Source: Oegoconia quadripuncta
Taxonomy: Eukaryota > Arthropoda > Insecta > Lepidoptera > Autostichidae
Assembly: GCA_949316235.1 (NCBI GenBank)
Contig: OX438743.1
Span: 22,317,771 to 22,381,770 of the forward strand
DNA: 64,000 bases
Reading direction: 5' to 3'
Shown here: in pieces, positions 56,701 to 64,000 of the stretch
Layout of the letters: the number at the start of each line of letters is the position of its first letter
How positions within the stretch are numbered: position 1 is the first letter of the stretch
Program-made: the position numbers and the translations under genes
The notes under the pieces: model-generated
The model's database searches: none
Told to the model about the DNA's origin: nothing
Seen by the model: the letters and a program-made list of their open reading frames with translations, nothing else

Positions 56701-59700
56701 AGACCTTATATTGTACCTCTTACGAAAAAAAAAAAAAAACATTAAAGTTAACAGATTTTATTCAAAAAATAAAATTTAAAAATGTAAATTTTGTGAGTTG
56801 GACCGCCACAACACACAAACACGTGCCGCGGTATCTTTGAAGACGCCGAAGGGCGACCACTCGCCGCTCGCCGCCGGCGCTTGCCCCGGCGCCGCCGCGA
56901 CTTGCTGTGATTGGTTGCGCCCTGTGCCCCGCCACCCCTTTTGGCGTCTTCCATATGAACGTTGCCTTTTTTCTCATTGACAAAATAAGGTACAATCGAA
57001 ATGAAGTAAGTCCGTTAATTTGTATTTTCAATTGCACTTCCATTTAATTTTTTTACTCGGACACAAAATTTTTAAGGCTAGTTTATTTAATGGACATATT
57101 ATTTTATTGTCAGGGTTAATTTTGTTAGACCCTATATACTCTCTATCACATCAACTCCTATCTCCACACTTTTGTGGCAACCCATCCTCCCACTTGGAAA
57201 AGGTAGGAGTCATATTCGATACAATAGGTAGAAAACTCTTGCCTTTGTACATTTTTATTCAATGCAAATTTCTGTAACAATTTTGTGTACAATAAAGATA
57301 TTAAGATTTCGAAATAGTGTTGTTGCAATAACGATAGTTCTATCGAAAACATCGAAATGCTGCAATACTATCGATTGTGAAAATTTGGCGATACTATCGA
57401 TACTATCTATGGTCATCGACGCGTTTCTATAGTATCGATAGTATTGCTTTAGTAACTAATTCATTATTCATATAATTCATATATTTATTGCATTACACAT
57501 GTAAAATTATTATTTTATATTATAATATTTCATTATTAATTGTGAAATAGCCTGGTTATGCGAACGGGCTGGTTATGTCCATGATTGTTTATCATCTAAA
57601 TAATCTGATATCTTATAATATGCTTTCTTAATAAGTTTCTGTTTTATAGTATCTTTAAATTTATTGAAAGGAAGATTTTGTATATCAACAGGAACTTTAT
57701 TGAAAAAGCGTATACTTAACCCTTTGAATGAATTACTGACTTTGTGGAGGCGACGAATGTGACCTGCAAGTTTGTCTTTATTTCATGTATTGACATCATG
57801 TTTATCACTATTTTTATGATGCTATATTTTTTTTGACATATATTAGATTTTCAAAAATGTAGTGTGACGAAAAGGTTAGAATATTATACTCTTTAACTGC
57901 AGGTCTCAATTGATAAATTGCGCGAACGGCTCGTTTTTGTAAAACAAAGATTGTATTTATATCCGCGGCATTTCCCCGCAGCAAGATACCGTAAGACATC
58001 AGGCTATGGAAATAACTAAAATATACTAATCTAGCAGTATTTACGTCCGATATTTATCTAATTTTTTTTTTGAGTACCTTGTCACACATGTCCATATGGA
58101 GGAAAGGGATATCTATGTTATTAATGTCGTTTCAATTACCAATAGTTATAATTTTTAAGAAGCTACAAATGTATGTTGTAAGTTCAAAGAAAGTGCTCCA
58201 ATTCCACAGTCAATCAACAATAAACAAATAATGGCAAATTAAAAGTACACCCTAGAATATAATAAGATGTCAATAAAATTATTAATATTAAATATTAATC
58301 GAAGTATTATCGACGCTATCGTATGGGAATAAAACGATACCTAATATTGCTCGGTAGCGCGCAATCTAAGAAAGCGACTATATAAATGAACTGCGAATGT
58401 ATAATATAATGAATGATCGGATATATGAACCTTGTAATTACCATCTATATTACCTTTTATAATCAAGCAATAGTATCGTATTATGTTCGACTATCGATAG
58501 GGCAACACTATCGATACTATTGATCTTTAGCAATAGTATTACTTATTTTTATCAATCGATATTATCGATAGTATTGTCAAGGGTCCAAAGTTTCGATAGG
58601 ACTATCGATAGTATGACAGTAGTATCACGATACTATCGATAGACTATCGCTATCGCAACTCAGCATGTTGTCGGGATGAAACAACCAACACACTTTTTTT
58701 TATGCACAACAGGTTGGTACTTGACCTCAATCACACCTGATGTTAAGTGAAGATGAGGTCTGTATTCTCTTGAGCCGAAATGCGGAGTACATTATTATGT
58801 AATTAGTTGCAATCGTATTTATTCTGTCATGTATGTCATGAAGCTAGCTAGCTAGCGAGAGCTAGTGAAATTACAGCCTCAATAGATGTTCCTGTGGATC
58901 TTAATGTCACTCTGTGATGCCTGTATTTGAGATTGAAAGTAGCGAAGTTATCTCCAACTCGCTTGTTTGTCGTCAGGACCTAAAACTCAGATGGATATTA
59001 TACCTTTTACAGTTCGACCTGGGCTGCCAAGAATGGCTGCGTGCACTTGCCGGAACTCTAAACAGTGTCGGCACCCTGCTGGTGCTGCCAATCACTGGTT
59101 ACATCTCCGACAGGTTCGGGCGTCGAGTCGCGCTAGTAATTAGCATCTTCAACCTGGCCACCATCGGCCTCATCCGCGCCTTCTCCGTCAACTACCCCAT
59201 GTACCTTTCACTACAGATACTGCAAACCACGCTTGGAGCGGGCACGTTCAGTTCTGCTTATATCTTTGGTGAGTTGTTTACACACGTGCCTTAGGCCCGT
59301 ATTAATAAACCATTCTCAAGATTGAGAACAGTCTTGTGACCGGTCTCAAGTAAACGTGTTGATTAATAAACCTAACTTGAAACCTGAAAAGCACGTGCAT
59401 ACTCAAGCAGTACTCACTTGAGAGGTGCGCGTATTAATAAATGAAACTCAAGACTATCATTCATTCGCCGCTGGCCGAATACTTGAGAAGTGATCTCAGC
59501 TGAGTAGACCTCAAGACATAGCGTCAACTGCTTAAGACGCATCTCGGTTGATACAGCCTCAAGACTTCTATTGAGATTGATTAATTAATACGGCCCTAAG
59601 TCTCTCGTTGAAGAAAGTGACAAGATAGAGGTATTTTTAAGGAGTTTAATTGGACTTATATAATAATAAGAAGTCAGAAAGAGACCTGATTACCAAGACA

Positions 59701-62014
59701 AGGATATGAAGGCTAAACATGAAGCTCTATTTCCGTACGTACATTCTATTTTCATGAAGTACTGAGTCTCACTTCGTCCCGTTTCCTCATGATAATTTAA
59801 CCTCTAGCGAGTTAAAATAAACCTGAAATAAAAAAATTACTATTTTTTTTTATTTTGAAAAATGACATCGTTTATACAATGGTGTCGATTCGGATGTACA
59901 CCAACTAAACTAAACTAAACTAAAACCAGTTTTAAAGTAGTACTGTCTCTTTCTCCCTGGAACAGTACGATGCGACGGCACCACTCCAAAACTGGTTTTA
60001 GTTTAGTTTAGTTGGTGTATATCCGAATCGACACCATTATCGATTACCTCATAAATTTTATTACACTATTTTTGAAGGACCCTGTATTTAATGTGTAAAC
60101 GATTTCTTTTTCATTGTTTTCTATTCGATGTTATGAGTAGAATAGCCAGTTACCACATTTCACAAAACCACTTGATCATCACAAACAGCTATCTTGAAAC
60201 GACTACTAAATCGTGATCCTTTTTTTCCAGCGGCAGAATTGGTTGGTCCAAAGTACCGTGTTGTCACCAGCGCCACTTCAACCTCGATGTTCGCTCTGGG
60301 CCAAGTTATCCTTGGCTCTGTAGCGTGGCTGGTACAACCCTGGCGGTACATGATCCTTGCACTCCACATACCGTGCTTCCTCATCATCTCCTATTACTGG
60401 TTCTTATCGGAGAGCGTGCGCTGGTTGCTCTCGAAGCAGAAGTTTGACGAGGCGAGACAAGTGCTGGAGGAAGTTGCTAGGGTGAACAAGAAGCAGATTA
60501 GTGACAAGTCCATGGATGCATTATTGACACCACCACCGAAGACAGAAGTAAGTAAAATAATTAGTATTTAATAAGATGGCTCAAATTGTAAACCAATAAC
60601 AGTTCGTTGCTTTAGGAACTATAATAAAGAAAAAAATAAGACATTATTAGGTAAGTGAAATAGAAGTTATTGGTATAGGTAATTTTGTTTTCAAAAACGA
60701 CATATAATATCATGCGAAATTTATTTAGAGCTCATATTTTTTTTATAATAATAATATTTCGGACACTTACGCCAATCATCTACGGATAACGGAAAAACAT
60801 TTATATAAACGTCCATGACTCGGGAATAAATGTTCGTATTCATCATACAAATATTTACCCCTCGCGGGATTCGAACCCGCAACCGTTGGTTTCGCTGACA
60901 GGGTCACTATCCATTACACCAAACGGTCGTCGTTCCGTTCGTTCCGACGTAAACCAAGTTTCCTTTATTTATTTAATTTAATGATGTAATTATGTGGAAT
61001 TATTACAAATGCGGCCATCAAATATACAATTAACGCTTTATTTGATGATGGTTTTATACGGTTATTTTATGGTTCTGTGAGGGGTACTATTAGTAGAAAA
61101 ACCGCACTCAAATCAATCCACTCATTACTGAGAGAGATTCGGACAAAGGCTGGACACCCACAAAGCCATCAACACATAAAACCGTCGTTTGGCGTCGAAG
61201 AAATTACAAGTTATTTATTTGCCGCACAATGGTGTCGATTCGGATGTACACCAACTAAACTAAAATAAAACCAGTCTTAAAGTAGTACTATCTCTTTCTC
61301 CCTGGAACAGTACGATGAGACGGCACCACTCCAAAACCGGTTTTAGTTTAGTTTAATTTAGTTGGTGTACATTTGAATCGACACCAGTACCGTTCTGAAG
61401 ATCTTATAAAATTTTTTAATCATGTATTTAATCTGATCTGCAAAATACGATTGGTGACACTTTAAATTACACTCCGATATGTTGACTGAAGCCATTGTAT
61501 TAATAGAATTTTAAACATTTTATGATTAACTAATTTTATTTACTTAGCTAGATTGTAAAACAATGTTATAAATATTATTTCAAAAATTAGAACCCACCTG
61601 AATGATAAAATGCGTTTTCTGTCTACCCTCCCAAAAATGATAACATTGTATTAAATACTTAATTTTTTATTGGGTAAAAAGTCTGCTGTATTGATATTTA
61701 ATAATTCCATTGATTATAGACTAACGGCCCAGGCTTGATCAAGACAATTTTTCGCTCCCGAATCCTGCTCCGGCGCGTCTGCACCACCCCTATCTGGTGG
61801 ATCACGTCCATATTCGTCTACTACGGCCTCTCCATCAACTCCGTGGGACTGGCTGGCTCCATGTACCTCAACTACATCCTTACCGTTGCCGTCGAAATAC
61901 CAGGGTTCTACTCTTCGCTGCTCCTCCTCGATTGGGTCGGGAGAAGGGGAACACTTACAATTGGATACTTCTTGAGCGCCGCTTGCAATATTTCATTTGT
62001 TTTTGTTCCTAATG
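50570..62014 (+). CDS. SLC22-family organic solute transporter, gene 3 (3' end outside window)
   Basis: Exons 50570-50745, 56445-56673, 59013-59268, 60231-60547 and 61720-62014 keep one frame for about 424 codons. The equivalents of exons 5 and 6 (TM10-12) are not in the window. Seen here: TM1 after VNELGQFGRFQL; a loop with five cysteines and sequons NGT and NQS; GYISDRFGRR after TM2; ELVGPKYR; SESVRW after TM6; TPIWW in TM7; and VEIPGFYSSL in TM8. Phases match genes 1 and 2, but the TM5-TM9 exon is cut by an additional phase-0 intron (60548-61719). It is the most divergent of the three, with a shorter extracellular loop and a shorter, proline-rich TM6-TM7 loop (LLTPPPKTE). Family membership is firm; substrate is unknown. 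Confidence 0.87.
50783..51410 (+). pseudogene. LINE 3' end just inside intron 1 of gene 3
   Basis: The 75-codon frame has YLECECGYTEQTDHHILWDCP, a CCHC-like C-terminal motif of R1/Jockey-type ORF2. A 3' UTR follows to AGTTAAATAAAGAAGAAAG near 51410. It has no in-frame splice to exon 1. Confidence 0.65.
51411..52000. other. Intron 1 of gene 3, unassigned
   Basis: AT-rich; no ORF or repeat recognised. Confidence 0.35.
52001..52650. mobile_element. MITE-F interrupted by SINE-B
   Basis: Left end at 52001, interruption 52106-52360, right end at 52650. A TGGAAAAT-like stretch is repeated at the junction. Confidence 0.8.
52106..52360 (-). mobile_element. SINE-B nested in MITE-F
   Basis: Full reverse copy from ATTTCGAACACTTACACC to CACCAATCGGTCGTC. 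Confidence 0.8.
52681..52845. mobile_element. MITE-F fragment, inverted
   Basis: About 160 bp matching the inverse of 52010-52430, ending CCAATTTCATAGGTAAAAAG. Confidence 0.65.
52846..53760. other. Intron 1 of gene 3, unassigned, with a G-rich tract
   Basis: 53427-53465 is an almost pure G tract (about 21 G in the longest run). Otherwise no recognised feature. Confidence 0.4.
53761..54175 (+). pseudogene. LINE C-terminal end with 3' UTR
   Basis: LNVHVTGGEPLAFKTCKFKR then stop at about 53945. The 3' UTR is shared with 17225-17430. Confidence 0.6.
54312..54515 (-). mobile_element. SINE-A, head-truncated
   Basis: Tail and body to GGTAGCTAGCC; several small deletions. Confidence 0.7.
54516..55534. 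other. Intron 1 of gene 3, probable LINE tail at 55065-55215
   Basis: 55065-55215 ends GAGAAAATAAACAATATTTTATTTT. Nothing else recognised; the ORF at 54864 is unsupported. Confidence 0.35.
55540..55786 (-). mobile_element. SINE-B, full length
   Basis: Complete reverse copy with GGGATTCGAACCC and CACCAATCGGTCGTC. Confidence 0.8.
56133..56400 (+). mobile_element. Single-unit relative of the 153-bp array, next to gene 3 exon 2
   Basis: One unit (TTATTTCTTACATT to CAACTACTCTGCAG) plus the unique tail AATCAGCAACACTGCTGAGT ending in ATGAATAAATACC, as in 11646-11900. It ends about 45 bp before the exon. Confidence 0.8.
56445..56673 (+). CDS. Gene 3 exon 2 (extracellular loop)
   Basis: The acceptor is CATTTTCAG and the donor GTGAGT, 229 nt (three codons shorter than in the paralogs). 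It encodes CQISECGEN through VYE with five cysteines and two sequons. Confidence 0.87.
56815..56955. other. Short very GC-rich island in intron 2 of gene 3
   Basis: Roughly 140 bp, far GC-richer than its surroundings, bounded by GAAGACGCC (56840) and GGCGTCTTC (56943). Origin unknown. Confidence 0.5.
57317..58668. mobile_element. Element with TATCGATA-rich inverted ends
   Basis: Both ends (57317-57455 and 58480-58668) are packed with CTATCGATA/TATCGATAG motifs. The outermost GTTGCAATAACGATAG and its counterpart CTATCGCTATCGCAAC form an imperfect inverted repeat. The middle includes a LINE fragment. Confidence 0.55.
57540..58030 (-). pseudogene. LINE C-terminal region (DYLDD family)
   Basis: Minus strand contains SYGILLRGNAADINTIFVLQ, KRAVRAIYQLRP and IRFFNKVPVDIQNL in broken frames, inside the TATCGATA element. 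Confidence 0.65.
58694..58760 (-). mobile_element. SINE-A tail fragment
   Basis: Poly-T and about 60 bp of SINE-A 3' end. Confidence 0.65.
59013..59268 (+). CDS. Gene 3 exon 3 (TM2-TM4)
   Basis: 256 nt as in the paralogs, acceptor TTTTACAG and donor GTGAGT. It encodes FDLGCQEW, TM2, GYISDRFGRR, TM3 and TM4. Confidence 0.9.
59292..59600. mobile_element. MITE-H in intron 3 of gene 3
   Basis: AGGCCCGTATTAATAAACC and a matching inverted end; starts about 23 bp after the exon 3 donor. Confidence 0.8.
59881..60035. mobile_element. MITE-G hairpin in intron 3 of gene 3
   Basis: GGTGTCGATTCGGATGTACA to its inverse; nearly the entire element is self-complementary. Confidence 0.85.
60231..60547 (+). 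CDS. Gene 3 exon 4a (TM5-TM6)
   Basis: 317 nt, acceptor TTTTTCCAG. It encodes AELVGPKYR, TM5-6, SESVRW and the start of the cytosolic loop ending PPPKTE. The donor GTAAGT at 60548 (phase 0) has no counterpart in genes 1 and 2. Confidence 0.85.
60741..60933 (-). mobile_element. SINE-B, internally deleted, in the added intron of gene 3
   Basis: Head with GGGATTCGAACCC and CACCAAACGGTCGTC; the body is shortened near 60780. Confidence 0.75.
61231..61703. mobile_element. MITE-G hairpin plus AT-rich core in the added intron of gene 3
   Basis: Hairpin 61231-61385, then a core (61386-61703) that is the reverse complement of 30770-31031 with one extra ~45-bp segment. The core ends about 17 bp before exon 4b. 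Confidence 0.75.
61720..62014 (+). CDS. Gene 3 exon 4b (TM7-TM9)
   Basis: The acceptor ATTATAG at 61713-61719 opens TNGPGLIKTIF in phase 0 with exon 4a. TM7-9 follow, ending VPNG, and the donor is GTGAGT (phase 1). A second AG at 61731-61732 would need a phase-1 partner such as the weaker donor four bases into intron 4a, so it is less likely. Confidence 0.82.
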
Positions 62015-62607
62015 GTGAGTATAGCGAATGTGATAAATTGGTTATATGTGACAGTGACACGTTGTTAGCTAACTTATTCTTCTTCTTTTCTTCCTACTAT
62101 TAGCAGCCGTCAGTCTGTTTGGGCGATTGTCGGCTTTTTCTTGTGGGAACAGAAAAACTCAATCACATAGGTAACACATACTAACACATCTAACAAAATT
62201 AACCCGACAAACTTCGGCAATTGCACGTCCATGACAATAATTTTTTTTAATTTTTTTTATTTTATTTTCTTAGGGATAACAACAGCTTACAACATAGATG
62301 ATATTTCAAACAAGGTATTACAAACTAGAAAGCCAATTACAGTTATCCACGAATTACAATTAAGCACAAATTACGAAATTAGGTCAGTAAACTATTGAAA
62401 GACAATACATTTAATCTGAACGTATGTATCCAAATATGTGTATAATAGAACTGTGTATAACGATGATATATAGTAGATACATAAATGAAAAATAAAGGAC
62501 AATAGATAGATAGTTATAGTATGTATGTACATAAATAATACACAACCTAATATATATATATAGACCACAGAAACTATGTGTCACGTTTCAGGATTTATAG
62601 TTTAATT
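62015..62607. other. Start of the last visible intron of gene 3, unassigned
   Basis: AT-rich; no ORF or repeat family recognised. Confidence 0.35.
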
Positions 62608-62785
62608 TTCGGGTTAACACTTGACCTCAATCACACCTGATGTTAAGTGAAGATGAGGCCGAAGGTGGAAGCGTACTGACCCGGAAACCCAAATAATTTG
62701 GGGAACTGGCTATCTTATCTCTGACAACCGGAACACAACAATGCTATTAACATTGCTGTTTAGCGGCAGATTTAGATAAGATTGT
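62608..62785 (-). mobile_element. SINE-A, partial
   Basis: Tail and body to GCAGATTTAGATAAGAT; poly-T and head missing. Confidence 0.7.
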
Positions 62786-62950
62786 GGCACTACTCCTGGA
62801 CCAGACTTCAATTGATTGTTCAGGAGTAGGCCGCAACAAATAATAAATCAGGAACACTTGATCGAATATAATTGTAATAAAAAGGCACTCTGAAAAGGTA
62901 TAAAAACACTGAATATGAATATAAAAGATAGATTGAATAAAACACAAGAA

Positions 62951-64000
62951 TTTGGAATAGATACCGAACACAATAAACACTACAAAACACTCACGTTATA
63001 AAACAATGCCTTTACAAATGATAATGAATATAAGAATGAATATAAGAAATGCGATAGCTCCAGCGCACTCAGCGGAAATATAATACAATAGGGTTATAAT
63101 ATAATAAATTTGACAGAAACGTCCGAGCTTTAGAACTATTGAAAATATAATGACGTTGTTTTGTTCGGCCGTCTGAGTTCGAAATAGGAATTTGAATTTA
63201 AATATAGAGAAACGAAAAGGAAAAAGAACAAAAAGATTACTAACTAAAATCACCAACGAGACGCAATACCGTCACGTTACAATACTCGGCCTGCTCTGGA
63301 AGAAGAAATCCTGAGAAATCATAATGAATCGAAAGGATTTCTTCGTTAAAAAATTAAATTACAAGAGAGAGAGAAAAAAAAATTATACGAAAGTATATAA
63401 AAGAGACTTAAAATACAGTTGAACAATGAAGAAGGTGAAAGGATGAGGTGCACGGATGATGTGGAGCAAATTTCGAAGGTGGTAATGATATAAACAATGT
63501 AATATTTACAAGAGAACGATTTAACCATCCATACATTCAGAGACATAACCTATCATACATCAATCTAGTAGTTATAGTTGCACAAGATTGGCAAACTAAA
63601 ACAAGAGCAGACAAGAGTGTTTCTATTATAATCAGAATGCACTCAAAATAAACGTTCCCAAACAGTGAAGGCTTATTTAATCAGTCACTAACCGCTGAAT
63701 TAGTTAGCGATTGATAAAGTATTTACAAGAAGATTATGTCGATGACATAACTAACGAAAAGTTAGAGAAAAACAATTAACGAAGAAATCCCACAACGTCA
63801 TTATATTTTCAATAGTTCTAAAGCTCGGACGTTTCTGTCAAATTTATTATATTATAACCCTATTGTATTATATTTCCGCTGAGTGCGCTGGAGCTATCGC
63901 ATTTCTTATATTCATTCTTATATTCATTATCATTCGTAAAGGCATTGTTTTATAACGTGAGTGTTTTGTAGTGTTTATTGTGTTCGGTATCTATTCCAAA
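62951..64000. mobile_element. Large inverted repeat running off the window edge
   Basis: 62951-63159 and 63792-64000 are reverse complements over 209 bp with one mismatch seen. An inner 15-bp inverted pair (63335-63349 / 63776-63790) lies between. The spacer has no ORF. The arms continue past 64000, so the true ends are unknown. A TIR transposon or foldback element fits; an assembly fold-back is the alternative. Confidence 0.7.

Noticed and set aside
61731..61735. Alternative acceptor AG at 61731 for gene 3 exon 4b
   Set aside because: Needs a phase-1 donor; the GTAAGT at 60548 is phase 0 and pairs in frame with the AG at 61718-61719.

Overview
The window is from an insect nuclear genome, almost certainly a moth or butterfly. 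Host exons are short, GC-richer islands joined by GT-AG introns, set in AT-rich DNA packed with tRNA-derived SINEs, non-LTR retrotransposon 3' ends, MITEs, Helitron-like ends (5' TCCCAACTAATATTAT, 3' hairpin then CTAG) and a BEL/Pao LTR retrotransposon. I see no bacterial, viral or CRISPR features.

The host content is a head-to-tail array of three paralogous solute carrier genes of the SLC22 (organic cation/anion/zwitterion transporter) family, all on the + strand. Gene 1 has six exons from 1489 to 16798 (562 aa). Gene 2 has six exons from 24397 to 43249 (567 aa). Gene 3 starts at 50570 and leaves the window with its first five coding exons present (about 424 aa). Intron phases (2,0,1,1,0) agree in every comparable position and exon 3 is 256 nt in all three, so the genes arose by tandem duplication. 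Gene 3 has one additional phase-0 intron (60548-61719) in the loop between membrane segments 6 and 7. The window shows multispanning transporters of the plasma membrane type; genes 1 and 2 carry an arginine in TM11 where classical cation transporters have aspartate.

Layout: 1-1488 upstream repeats and a possible promoter; 1489-16798 gene 1, whose intron 1 holds a 5.6 kb BEL/Pao polyprotein ORF with a tandemly duplicated 3' end, and whose intron 3 holds a 153-bp tandem array; 16799-24396 intergenic repeats with a LINE reverse transcriptase ORF; 24397-43249 gene 2, with a 20-bp minisatellite, SINEs, LINE ends and a foldback composite in its introns; 43250-50569 intergenic; 50570-64000 gene 3, with MITE-rich introns, a TATCGATA-rich element (57317-58668) and a 209-bp near-perfect inverted repeat running off the right edge.

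For the repeats I use local names. SINE-A is a tRNA-headed, poly-A-tailed SINE of about 330 bp. SINE-B and SINE-C are two related tRNA-headed SINEs of about 240-290 bp. MITE-F is about 420 bp, MITE-G is a hairpin of about 155 bp, MITE-H is about 310 bp, and HEL is the Helitron-like element. Family names come from sequence features read by eye; no database search was possible.
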